Part shown: positions 8,020 through 16,062 of the stretch, one piece after another | Layout of the letters: every line of letters starts with the position of its first letter | Position numbering within the stretch: position 1 is the first letter of the stretch | DNA from: Lachnospira pectinoschiza | GTDB lineage: Bacteria; Bacillota; Clostridia; Lachnospirales; Lachnospiraceae | Reading direction: 5' to 3' | DNA length: 64,000 bases | Assembly: GCF_900103815.1 (NCBI RefSeq) | Contig: NZ_FNHZ01000008.1 | Span: 1 to 64,000, forward strand | Made by a program: the position numbers and the translations under genes | Notes under the pieces: model-generated | Told to the model about the DNA's origin: nothing | The model's input: only the letters and a program-made list of their open reading frames with translations | Databases searched by the model: none

Positions 8020-9171
8020 TTAAGTGAGTTTCTTAGTAATTCTAATTAAGATAAGTAAGGCTATTAGTGATATTAGGAAAAATGCAGCAAGAACCAGAAT
8101 AGCAACTCTTAGGTTATACTGCCCACCGACAAAGCCTGTAAGGGCTGTAAAACAGACGCCACCAATTCCTGTGGCGGTTGTTATCATTCCTGTGGCTGTG
8201 GCCTTTTTTGAGCCAGCTAACGGCATGGCTATATTTAAGACACTAGGATAGATTGCGCCTGAGGCAAAGCCTAGTGGTATGCACAAAAGTAAGATTCCAA
8301 TAGGGTTAATTAGGTTGGTTATTAGTAAAATTATGCTTGGAATGGAAATTATACAGATAAGTAAAATTATTTTTGAATATTTTCCAAGGTAACCAACTAA
8401 TACTCTTGCAGGAATCATAATAATCCAGAATAAACTTAAAGCGTATTTGCCTAGGTTAGAGTTTAATTCCTGGGCAAATAGGCTATCTATAAAGAAAGCG
8501 AATCCATTTTCAAAACCAACATAGATACACATAATAATACATAGACATATAATGGCCAAAATAATGAAGTTTCCGCTAGTTTCCCCTTCTAAATCCGGAT
8601 TAACGACTGTTTCCTTTTGGTAGTTATTAGACTTAGTTAGTCCTAAAAATGCAAAAACTGAGGCAAGGGCAATAAGAAGGAATAAGGTTTTCCAGCTTAG
8701 TCCAATTTTTAAATAAGCACTAACAATTAAAGGTGCAATGAAAGCGCCAAGGGCATACATAGAGGTTAAAAAGCCGATTTTTTGGTTATAGGATAGGGGA
8801 TAGGAATCTGCAAGGGCAGCAATAGTAATAAACTGAAGGGCGCTTGTACTAAGGCCAAGAAAGAAAACTCCAGCTATAAATACGACTTTTAGATTAATTA
8901 AAGTGATTAAGCTAGCTGCTAGAATTTGAATAAAAAGGATTATTTTAAGGCAGTTGATTTTGTTGTTTCTATCAGCCCAAGCACCTAAAAATATAGGCGC
9001 AAGCATAGTGGCAAAAAGCTCAACTGAGGCAAAAAGTCCCTTAGAGGTATTAGAAAGATCGTAATCTTTGCCTATATTTAATAAGCTTGCTTGATATCCT
9101 CCAGCCTCAAAACCGTTTATAAGTATAATTAAAAAGAAGGCTAGCCATAAGAAATCACGTTTTTTAATCAT
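8020..9171 (-). CDS. major facilitator superfamily transporter
   Basis: A 12-helix membrane permease, most like sugar or drug MFS carriers, with unknown substrate. The first helix starts at DFLWLAFFLIILINGFEAG, and the loop between helices 2 and 3 carries the MFS motif A variant GAWADRNNK. Hydrophobic segments alternate regularly through all 383 residues, with a polar central loop near residue 190. The start at 9171 is preceded by AGGGGGA; an ATG 13 codons upstream is possible. It lies on the minus strand, divergent from the pectate lyase gene, which raises the possibility that it imports a pectin product, but no direct evidence supports that. Confidence 0.8.
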   Translation of the reverse strand: MIKKRDFLWLAFFLIILINGFEAGGYQASLLNIGKDYDLSNTSKGLFASVELFATMLAPIFLGAWADRNNKINCLKIILFIQILAASLITLINLKVVFIAGVFFLGLSTSALQFITIAALADSYPLSYNQKIGFLTSMYALGAFIAPLIVSAYLKIGLSWKTLFLLIALASVFAFLGLTKSNNYQKETVVNPDLEGETSGNFIILAIICLCIIMCIYVGFENGFAFFIDSLFAQELNSNLGKYALSLFWIIMIPARVLVGYLGKYSKIILLICIISIPSIILLITNLINPIGILLLCIPLGFASGAIYPSVLNIAMPLAGSKKATATGMITTATGIGGVCFTALTGFVGGQYNLRVAILVLAAFFLISLIALLILIRITKKLT

Positions 9172-9474
9172 TAAAATTCCCCCTAATCTAAATGAATCCC
9201 CTAATTTCATTTCCCTATTTTTATTCCTATAAATGTTCCATATAGTAATAATATACTATTATAGATAATTATACTATATTAATAAAAGATAAAAATGAAG
9301 AATAAGTCCTATAGACAAAACATATAATTATGCTTTTTGCACAAATAAAATGTGAAAATTTTGTGAATTATCGTGACTATTAAACAGAACATATTTGTGC
9401 TAAATTAACCTATGTTCACTACTAATAGCGAAGGTTTAAAGTAGCATTAATAAGGCGTTTTGGGAGGTATTAAT
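9172..9474. other. AT-rich divergent intergenic region (MFS / pectate lyase)
   Basis: About 300 bases with no gene. Several TATAAT-like hexamers occur on both strands between 9240 and 9290, consistent with the MFS promoter on the minus strand. I could not fix a single convincing -35/-10 pair for the lyase, nor a clear catabolite (cre) site. Confidence 0.5.
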
Positions 9475-11019
9475 ATGAGAAAGGCAAGAAGATTTTTATC
9501 ACTTGTTTTAGCGCTTGTTTTAGTTACAGGAGCAAGCTTAATGTTGATGGTATCTAATGTTTCTGCAGCATCAACATCATGGAACTTTAAGAATAGTTCA
9601 TTTAAGAATCTTGGAACAATTAAGAGTACAGTGTCAGTTGATGGACTTACACTTATTGCAACAAGTTCTAAGACAATGTCTGTAAAGAAAGAAAATGTAA
9701 CAGTTAACGGTACAGCATATACACATTGCCTAGCACTAGGGGGAACTGGCGATAAGTATGGTCGTGCTGTAAAGGTTCCAGTAACAAAGAACAGCACAAT
9801 TAAAGTAGTTCTTAGAAGTAGCGGAAGCTCAACAAGAACTCTTACAGTTGCTAATTCTAATGGCAATACAATAAGCACAATGTCAGCTGCTTCAACAGCT
9901 AGCCAGCAGACATATACATATACAGGTGCTGATGGTTACATTTATCTTTATTCTAAGAACAGCGGAATCAATATCTACAAGATTCAGGTAGACCAGGCAT
10001 CAGGTTCATCAAGCTCAGGTTCATCAAGCTCTGGATCATCTAGTTCAGGTTCTTCTAGCTCATCTGGTTCAAGCTCATCAAGCTCAAGTTCTAGCTCATC
10101 TACAACAGGCAGCACAATAACTGTTAAGAACGGTGGAACAAGCTTAGAGTCAGCTATTAAGAGCGCTAAGAAGGGTACAACAATTGTTATCGATGGTACA
10201 GTTAAGTCAGGTGCAATCACACTTCCAGCTGGTGTTAACATCTCTGGTAAGAACAATGCAACAATCGACTTCTCAAGCACATCAGGTTCATCTGGTCGTG
10301 GTATCACAATCAATGGTAGCGGTAGTACAATTGAAAATGTAACAATTAAGAACGCTGCTGATAATGGTATTTACATTACAGGTTCTAATAACATTTTCAA
10401 ATATGTAACAACATGCTACAACGATGATGCTGGTGTTCAGGTATCAAACGGTGGTGCTTACAACAAGTTCTACAACTGTAACTCACATCACAATGCAGAT
10501 GCAAAGGGTGAGAACGCTGATGGATTTGCTGTAAAGCTTCATTCAGGTGAAGGTAATTACTTTGAAAATTGTATCGCTGAATACAATTCAGATGATGGTT
10601 GGGATTGCTACGCAGCTCATGGTGCAGTTCAGTTCAAGAATTGCCAGGCTAACTACAACGGTTACTGTGATGGTATTTACGGTGATGGTAATGGTTTCAA
10701 GCTTGGTGGTGTTGATAACAAGACTGAAGGCAAGGCAGCACATTTAGACCCACTAAATCACTACCTTGAAGGTTGTAAGGCAATCGGTAACTACGCAGCT
10801 GGTTTTGATAGAAACAACCAGAACGGTGTTGTTACAATGAAGAATTGCTACGCAGAAGCTAACAAGAAGTACAACTACAACTGGCCATTAAAGGGCAAGC
10901 CATCTGCACTTGGTTATGAAGTAACATTTGGCAAGGCTATTATCCAGGATTGTACATCTAAGAATGGTAAGAATAAGATCGATGGTGCAACACTTAAGGG
11001 AAATTGCATCGGATTTTAA
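9475..11019 (+). CDS. secreted family PL9 pectate lyase
   Basis: Cleaves polygalacturonan by beta-elimination outside the cell. Residues 1-32 form a signal peptide (RKARR, hydrophobic core, cleavage near VSA-AS). Residues about 33-175 form an N-terminal beta-rich domain. A Ser/Gly linker (about 178-212) leads to a right-handed parallel beta-helix. The PL9 active site is intact: D349, D373, D374 and D377 (in DDGWD) correspond to the calcium ligands of Dickeya Pel9A, and K409 in GNGFKLGG corresponds to its catalytic base. Spacing between these residues matches closely. The start follows GGGAGGT. No cell-wall anchor is seen, so the enzyme is probably released. It is a monocistronic gene. Confidence 0.93.
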   Translation: MRKARRFLSLVLALVLVTGASLMLMVSNVSAASTSWNFKNSSFKNLGTIKSTVSVDGLTLIATSSKTMSVKKENVTVNGTAYTHCLALGGTGDKYGRAVKVPVTKNSTIKVVLRSSGSSTRTLTVANSNGNTISTMSAASTASQQTYTYTGADGYIYLYSKNSGINIYKIQVDQASGSSSSGSSSSGSSSSGSSSSSGSSSSSSSSSSSTTGSTITVKNGGTSLESAIKSAKKGTTIVIDGTVKSGAITLPAGVNISGKNNATIDFSSTSGSSGRGITINGSGSTIENVTIKNAADNGIYITGSNNIFKYVTTCYNDDAGVQVSNGGAYNKFYNCNSHHNADAKGENADGFAVKLHSGEGNYFENCIAEYNSDDGWDCYAAHGAVQFKNCQANYNGYCDGIYGDGNGFKLGGVDNKTEGKAAHLDPLNHYLEGCKAIGNYAAGFDRNNQNGVVTMKNCYAEANKKYNYNWPLKGKPSALGYEVTFGKAIIQDCTSKNGKNKIDGATLKGNCIGF

Positions 11020-11094
11020 GATACATAAAAATTGTCTATAGTTAAATAAGATAAAAGCGAATTATAATGCTACTTTGGCGCCGTGAGAGAAATC

Positions 11095-11149
11095 TTGCGG
11101 CGCATTTCTTATTATGGGATTTTGAGGGCTTTGCGGCGCATTTCTTATT
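11095..11149. repeat. 19-bp direct repeat, two copies, upstream of glnA
   Basis: TTGCGGCGCATTTCTTATT occurs at 11095-11113 and again at 11131-11149, 36 bases apart. The first copy also closes a hairpin with GCGCCG at 11078-11083. Probably noncoding; it lies between pectate lyase and glnA, and may act in ending the lyase transcript or in the glnA leader. Confidence 0.6.
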
Positions 11150-11170
11150 TTAGGACCACAATACATTGTA

Positions 11171-11198
11171 AAGCGGGGGATTGCTTACACTGCGTTCA
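11171..11198 (-). repeat. 28-bp fragment of a dispersed structured repeat
   Basis: The reverse complement of these 28 bases is identical to 31670-31697, the left arm of the multi-hairpin element that overlaps the PRD regulator stop. Only the arm is present here, in opposite orientation, which suggests a truncated copy. Confidence 0.7.
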
Positions 11199-11335
11199 AA
11201 CCTTACAAACTAGTCCTAGATAGGGGAAAATTCCTAAATTTAGAAAGTTAAATAGTATATACAAGAAATGAATAAATGATGTATATTAATATATGTGTGT
11301 ATTAAAATTTAAGCTTTTTAAAGGAGGATGAATAC

Positions 11336-12670
11336 ATGAGTAAATATACCAGAGAAGATATATTTAGAATGGTAGAAGAAGAGGACGTTGAATTTATTAG
11401 ATTGCAGTTTACAGACATTTTTGGTGCTTTGAAAAATGTAGCAATCACCTCAAGTCAGTTAGAGAAGGCTCTAGACAATCAATGCATGTTTGATGGTTCT
11501 TCAGTAGAAGGCTTTGTAAGAATAGAAGAATCGGATATGTTTTTACATCCAGATTATGACACATTTGAAATATTCCCATGGAGACCACAGCAGGGTAAGG
11601 TTGCCCGTTTGATTTGTGATGTCTATATGCCGGATGGAACACCATTTGAGGGAAATGTGCGTTACGTACTAGAGAAGGTAATTAAAGAGGCTGACGAAAT
11701 GGGACTTAAGTTTGATGTAGGTCCTGAGCTTGAATTCTTTCTTTTCCAGACAGACGAGGACGGAAACCCTATTATTAATAATTACGAGAGAGCCAGCTAT
11801 TTTGATATCGGTCCTACAGATTTAGGGGAAAATGTTAGACGAGATATGGTACTTAATCTAGAAGAGATGGGCTTTGAGATTGAGGCCTCACATCATGAAA
11901 TAGCTCCAGCTCAGCACGAGATAGATTTTAAATATGATGAAGCCCTAAAGACAGCAGATGCTATTATGACTTTTAAGCTAGCAGTTAAGACAATTGCTAG
12001 AAGACATGGACTTTATGCAACCTTTATGCCAAAGCCACAGGAAGGAATCAATGGTTCAGGAATGCATATTAATATGTCCCTTGCTACAAAGGATGGCAAG
12101 AACATTTTTGCAGATGATACTGATTCTAATGGCTTATCAAAGGAAGCCTATCACTTTATTGCAGGTATTTTAAAGCATGCAAAGGGAATGGCAGCTATTA
12201 CCAATCCTATAGTTAATTCCTATAAGAGATTAGTGCCAGGTTATGAGGCACCAGTTTATATTGCTTGGTCTTCAACTAATAGAAGTCCACTTATTAGAAT
12301 TCCTGCAGTTAATGGAAGCGGCACAAGAGTTGAGCTTAGAAACCCAGATCCAGCAGCTAATCCATATCTTGTAATTGCTTGTTGCCTTGCAGCAGGACTT
12401 GATGGAATCAAGAATAAGCTAGAGGTTCCAAAGGGGGTTGGTAGAAACCTTTACGAGATGACAGAAGAAGAAAGAGCTAAGGAAGGCATTGATGAGCTTC
12501 CTGAAAATCTTTACGAAGCCCTTAAGTGCTTAAAGGAAGATAAGTTTATTTGTGGCGTTTTAGGTGAGCATATCACTAATAAATATATTGAAGCAAAATT
12601 ATCAGAATGGAAGGCCTACAAGGAACAAGTTACTAAGTGGGAAGTTGATGAGTACCTTTATAAATACTAA
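11336..12670 (+). CDS. glnA: type I glutamine synthetase
   Basis: Condenses ammonia and glutamate to glutamine with ATP, as a dodecamer in the cytoplasm. Motifs visible in order are [18 protein letters not shown], the metal-site GPELEFFLF, the glutamate-site [13 protein letters not shown] and NPDPAANPY near the C-terminus. At 444 residues it fits the GSI-alpha subtype of Firmicutes and lacks the extra insert of GSI-beta. The start has a strong AAAGGAGG site. It is followed after 14 bases by an ANTAR-domain protein, a context implying RNA-level nitrogen control. Its long leader contains a direct repeat and a fragment of a dispersed element. Confidence 0.97.
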   Translation: MSKYTREDIFRMVEEEDVEFIRLQFTDIFGALKNVAITSSQLEKALDNQCMFDGSSVEGFVRIEESDMFLHPDYDTFEIFPWRPQQGKVARLICDVYMPDGTPFEGNVRYVLEKVIKEADEMGLKFDVGPELEFFLFQTDEDGNPIINNYERASYFDIGPTDLGENVRRDMVLNLEEMGFEIEASHHEIAPAQHEIDFKYDEALKTADAIMTFKLAVKTIARRHGLYATFMPKPQEGINGSGMHINMSLATKDGKNIFADDTDSNGLSKEAYHFIAGILKHAKGMAAITNPIVNSYKRLVPGYEAPVYIAWSSTNRSPLIRIPAVNGSGTRVELRNPDPAANPYLVIACCLAAGLDGIKNKLEVPKGVGRNLYEMTEEERAKEGIDELPENLYEALKCLKEDKFICGVLGEHITNKYIEAKLSEWKAYKEQVTKWEVDEYLYKY

Positions 12671-12684
12671 TTAAAGGAGAGTAT

Positions 12685-13236
12685 ATGGCTACAATAATAG
12701 TTGCATTTCCTAAGTTGGAAGAAGCAAGAGCCATCAGAAATCTTTTAATCAGAAAGGGTTTTGATGTAGCAATGCCCCTAACTAGTGGAGCCCAGGTTAT
12801 AAACCAGGCGGACTCCCTTGCTAGCGGTATTATAGTGTGTGGTTATAAATTATCAGATAATATGGTCTATACAGACCTAAACGAATATAAGCCCAAAAGT
12901 TTTGAGATGCTACTTGTAACCTCTCAGAACCGATGGGAAGAATGCAGAGATAATAATATAGTCTGTCTTGGCACTCCTCTTAAGGCCAACGAACTAGTAT
13001 CAACACTTGAGATGATGATACAGTCCCAGATTCGAACTAGAAAAAAGAAGAGGAGCACACCTACAAAACGTTCACCTGAGGAACAAAGAATAATTGATGA
13101 TGCTAAGCATCTTCTAATGGAAAGAAATAATATGTCGGAACCAGAGGCATTTAGATATATACAAAAGTGTAGTATGGACAGTGGCAATTCTATGGTGGAA
13201 TCCGCGAGAATGGTTATTGGTTTATATGAGGAATAG
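12685..13236 (+). CDS. ANTAR-domain response regulator, putative antiterminator
   Basis: Probably an RNA-binding antitermination factor for nitrogen genes. The N-terminal 110 residues have a receiver-like fold (ATIIVAFPKLEEARAIRNLL) but lack a clear phosphoacceptor Asp, so it may be a pseudo-receiver. A basic linker (RTRKKKRS) leads to the C-terminal ANTAR domain, with RIIDDAKHLLMERNNMSEPEA and its helical RNA-binding face. ANTAR proteins bind paired hexaloop hairpins. The gene follows glnA by 14 bases with its own AAAGGAGAG site, so it is very likely co-transcribed. I did not find an obvious two-hexaloop target ahead of glnA. Confidence 0.88.
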   Translation: MATIIVAFPKLEEARAIRNLLIRKGFDVAMPLTSGAQVINQADSLASGIIVCGYKLSDNMVYTDLNEYKPKSFEMLLVTSQNRWEECRDNNIVCLGTPLKANELVSTLEMMIQSQIRTRKKKRSTPTKRSPEEQRIIDDAKHLLMERNNMSEPEAFRYIQKCSMDSGNSMVESARMVIGLYEE

Positions 13237-13391
13237 CAAAAGAATTTAGCTTGTTAAAGTATGGGCTAATTGATACAATAATTAGGGTTTAGCATTTTCT
13301 AAACCCAAGATATGTAGTAGGAAAATGTTTCTAGGTCGTTTTTTTACAAAAGGCCAAAAGATACATTTTCATAAAAAGAAAGAGGTAGTGT

Positions 13392-14264
13392 ATGAAGTTT
13401 ACAAAAATGCATGGTATAGGTAATGATTACGTTTACGTTGATTGCACAAAGACTGAGCTTAAGAACGCTAGTGAAATTGCAATTAAGGTAAGTGATAGAC
13501 ATTTTGGAATCGGTTCAGATGGACTTATTCTTATAAAGAAGTCAGATAAGGCTGATTTTTATATGGAAATGTATAACGCAGACGGTTCACAGGGCAAGAT
13601 GTGCGGTAACGGCATTAGATGTGTGGCAAAGTATGTTTGCGATAATAAGCTTACTGACAAGGATGAGTTTACAGTAGAGACTCTATCAGGAATTAAGATT
13701 TTAAAGGTTACTAAGGACGAGAAGGGATTAGTTAGCCTTGTTAAGGTAGATATGGGTGCCCCAATTCTTGAGGCAGCAGACATTCCTGTAGATGTTACTA
13801 ATCTTAAGAACTACTCTAATAGAGAAGATAAGAAAGTTATTGATGAGACAATTGAAGTGGATGGTAAGGAATACAAGGTAACTTGCGTATCTATGGGTAA
13901 CCCACATGCCATAGTTTTCATTGATAACACAATTGATATTAAGGATTTCCCTCTTGAAAAAATCGGACCTAAGTTTGAATGTCATCCTGCATTCCCAGAA
14001 AAGGTTAACACAGAATTTATTCAGGTAGTGGATAATAAGAATTTAAATATGAGAGTTTGGGAGAGAGGTTCAGGCGAGACACTTGCTTGTGGAACAGGCG
14101 CTTGCGCTAGCTTAGTAGCTACTCACTTAAACGGTTTATGCGATAGTAATGCAACTCTTCACTTACTTGGTGGTGATCTTAACATCACATGGGATAAGGA
14201 AGAGAACACAATTATTATGCAGGGCCCTGCAACAACTGTATTTACTGGAGAAATTGAGGTCTAA
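13392..14264 (+). CDS. dapF: diaminopimelate epimerase
   Basis: Converts LL- to meso-diaminopimelate for lysine and peptidoglycan synthesis, without a cofactor. The two-base mechanism cysteines are C71 in [12 protein letters not shown] and C233 in [10 protein letters not shown]. The start motif [17 protein letters not shown] is classic. Length 290 is slightly above the usual 275 because of a short insertion around residue 140. The gene leads a cluster with fchA (16-base gap) and folD, unrelated in pathway but probably co-transcribed. A hairpin GGGTTTAG/CTAAACCC lies upstream at 13285-13306. Confidence 0.96.
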   Translation: MKFTKMHGIGNDYVYVDCTKTELKNASEIAIKVSDRHFGIGSDGLILIKKSDKADFYMEMYNADGSQGKMCGNGIRCVAKYVCDNKLTDKDEFTVETLSGIKILKVTKDEKGLVSLVKVDMGAPILEAADIPVDVTNLKNYSNREDKKVIDETIEVDGKEYKVTCVSMGNPHAIVFIDNTIDIKDFPLEKIGPKFECHPAFPEKVNTEFIQVVDNKNLNMRVWERGSGETLACGTGACASLVATHLNGLCDSNATLHLLGGDLNITWDKEENTIIMQGPATTVFTGEIEV

Positions 14265-14279
14265 GAAAGGGATAATAAT

Positions 14280-14912
14280 ATGGAAATGCAAACTATGGTT
14301 ATAGATGACTTTATAAAGGAGCTATCTTCAAAGGCTTCCGTGCCAGGAGGAGGCGGAGCTTCAGGACTTGTGGCAGCTATTGGTATGAGTCTTGGAAACA
14401 TGGTTTTAGCCTTAACTGATGGCAAGAAGAAGTATGCCCAGTATCAGGAAGAAGTAGAAGCGACTATTAAGGAAGCAGATGCACTAACTAAAGAGCTTCT
14501 TCTTTGTATGGATAAGGATGCTAAAGCCTTTGAACCTCTATCAAAGGCTTATGGTCTTAAGAAAGATACTCCAGAAGAGATAGAACATAGAGATAAGGTC
14601 ATGGCAGAAGCCCTATTAGTTGCGACAAATGCACCCCTTGATATGATGGAACTTATATTAAAGGCCATTAAGATGATTGAGCGAATTGCAGTAATTGGCT
14701 CTCGTCTAGCACTTAGTGACGCTGGCGTTGGTATTGCCATGTGTAAGGCAGCAATGGAAGGTGCATCTTTAAATGTATTCATTAACACTAAGTTAATGAA
14801 GGATAGAGAACTTGCTAAGTCACTTGATGCTAAGGCAGAAGGCTATTTAAAGGAAGCAAGAGAAATCGCTGATAAGACATTTGAAGAAGTGGTTAAGGCA
14901 ATTAAGGGTTAG
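14280..14912 (+). CDS. fchA: cyclodeaminase/cyclohydrolase family protein (methenyl-THF cyclohydrolase, FchA-like)
   Basis: Predicted to hydrolyse 5,10-methenyltetrahydrofolate to 10-formyltetrahydrofolate in one-carbon metabolism. The all-helical formiminotransferase-cyclodeaminase fold is recognisable from the N-terminal SVPGGGGASGLVAAIGMSL and the later SDAGVGIAMCKAAMEGA. Length 210 is typical for stand-alone FchA of Clostridia. It sits between dapF and folD with gaps of 15 and 9 bases. Its job is made more certain by the adjacent FolD, which lacks residues needed for cyclohydrolase activity. Formiminotetrahydrofolate cyclodeaminase is the alternative, but no histidine-degradation genes are nearby. 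Confidence 0.85.
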   Translation: MEMQTMVIDDFIKELSSKASVPGGGGASGLVAAIGMSLGNMVLALTDGKKKYAQYQEEVEATIKEADALTKELLLCMDKDAKAFEPLSKAYGLKKDTPEEIEHRDKVMAEALLVATNAPLDMMELILKAIKMIERIAVIGSRLALSDAGVGIAMCKAAMEGASLNVFINTKLMKDRELAKSLDAKAEGYLKEAREIADKTFEEVVKAIKG

Positions 14913-14921
14913 GAGATAGTT

Positions 14922-15764
14922 ATGCAGGAATTAAGAGGAATTAATGTAGCTAATGCTATTAATGAGAAGATTTTAGAAGATGTTAAGGGCTTAAAGGGAG
15001 CAATCCCACACCTTGCAATTATTAGAGTTGGTGAGCGTCCAGATGATATGTCTTATGAGAGAGGCGCTACAAAGAAGATGGATAAGTTAGGCTTTAGAGT
15101 AACATCTTTTGTTTATCCGAATGAAATTACTAACGAAGAATTTCAGAAGGAATTTGATAAGATAAATGAAGACGAAGATATTGATGGCATCTTACTTCTT
15201 CGTCCCCTTCCAAAGCATTTAGATGAGAAGGCTATTGAGAATAAGATCAATCAGATGAAGGATTTAGATGGTATTTCTCCAGCAAACCTAGCTAAGGTAT
15301 TTGCAGGAGATGACACAGGAATGGCTCCATGTACAGCAGAGGCAGTAGTTGAGATGCTTGACTTTGCAGGCGTTGACTTAAAGGGTAAGAAGGTCACTAT
15401 TATAGGAAGAAGCCTTGTAATTGGTAAGCCTGTGGCAATGCTTTTGCTTAAGAAAAATGCAACAATTACCATGACTCATACAAAGACCGTAGACATGCCA
15501 AAGACTTGTAGAGACGCTGAAGTCTTAGTGGCAGCAGCGGGTGTAGCTCGTATGGTAGATGAAAGCTATGTTGGAGATGGCGCTGTAGTTATTGATGTTG
15601 GTATCAATGTGGATAGCGAAGGCAATTTGTGTGGTGATGTGGATTTTGATAAGGTTAAGGAAAAGGCTTCAATCCTTACACCAGTGCCAGGTGGCGTAGG
15701 TTCAGTTACAACATCTGTACTTGCAAAGCATTTGTTAAAGGGTGCTTTCTTAAGAAGAGGCTAA
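14922..15764 (+). CDS. folD: methylenetetrahydrofolate dehydrogenase (FolD), apparently without cyclohydrolase residues
   Basis: Oxidises 5,10-methylene- to 5,10-methenyltetrahydrofolate. The family signatures are present: VGERPDDMSYERG, DGILLLRPLP, GRSLVIGKP and TPVPGGVGSVTT. However, the cyclohydrolase lysine (Y+4; K54 of E. coli, K56 of human) is A49 here, and the partner glutamine (Gln in DGILVQLPLP) is L93. The aspartate (D116 in KDLDG) is kept, as is Y45. Human K56 variants keep dehydrogenase and lose cyclohydrolase activity. I infer a dehydrogenase-only enzyme relying on FchA upstream. Length is 280 residues; the start has an AGGAGA site; a terminator follows. Confidence 0.93.
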   Translation: MQELRGINVANAINEKILEDVKGLKGAIPHLAIIRVGERPDDMSYERGATKKMDKLGFRVTSFVYPNEITNEEFQKEFDKINEDEDIDGILLLRPLPKHLDEKAIENKINQMKDLDGISPANLAKVFAGDDTGMAPCTAEAVVEMLDFAGVDLKGKKVTIIGRSLVIGKPVAMLLLKKNATITMTHTKTVDMPKTCRDAEVLVAAAGVARMVDESYVGDGAVVIDVGINVDSEGNLCGDVDFDKVKEKASILTPVPGGVGSVTTSVLAKHLLKGAFLRRG

Positions 15765-15774
15765 ATATATTAAT

Positions 15775-15816
15775 AAAAGGGAATTGTTTCACATTGTGGA
15801 CAATCCCCTTTTTTTA
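15775..15816 (+). terminator. terminator of the dapF-fchA-folD cluster
   Basis: Stem AAAGGGAATTGT with ACAATCCCCTTT (one mismatch), a loop of about 12 bases, then a run of seven T. Confidence 0.85.
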
Positions 15817-16062
15817 GTTTAAAATTATATTAAGAAAATTCGTGAAAAACTAAATAGCTAATAATTCATAGTATCTAATAGTGTGAAAATTTTTTTGAAA
15901 AAATTTACGTTTTCTTCTAAAGATTTTTATTTAAAACACCGATATAGTACATAGATGATTAGTATAGTTGCGTGAAAAATATCTAGTATGGGGACAAATA
16001 CTGGCTTTGCGCGATGTAGCTTATGAGAGAAGGGACTTAAACATAAGCAGGGGGACAGCACT
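15817..16062 (+). other. leader region of the giant surface-protein gene
   Basis: No gene seen. The 3' half folds into two hairpins: TAGTAT/ATACT near 15984-16004 and GCTTATG/CATAAGC near 16019-16047, directly ahead of the GGGGG ribosome site. It may be a structured 5' leader, but it does not match a riboswitch that I know. Confidence 0.4.

Noticed and set aside
9460..9474. Upstream TTG/GTG starts for several genes (9460, 5507, 7114, 42303, 31979 and 36466)
   Set aside because: In each case the ribosome site lies inside the extension and a better-placed ATG follows, so the shorter proteins were chosen.
9984..10313. Minus-strand frame rich in Glu/Pro/Leu opposite the Ser/Gly linker of the pectate lyase
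   Set aside because: It is the complement of low-complexity Ser codons; the plus-strand gene is complete and convincing. The same holds for 21609-21832 in the giant gene.
13285..13306. Hairpin with a six-base loop (GGGTTTAG/CTAAACCC) downstream of the ANTAR gene as an ANTAR target
   Set aside because: The loop is CATTTT, lacking A1 and G4, and there is no second hexaloop at the right spacing.
15900..16062. Possible c-di-GMP riboswitch before the giant surface-protein gene
   Set aside because: Two hairpins exist, but the conserved GEMM bases and tetraloop-receptor pattern are missing.
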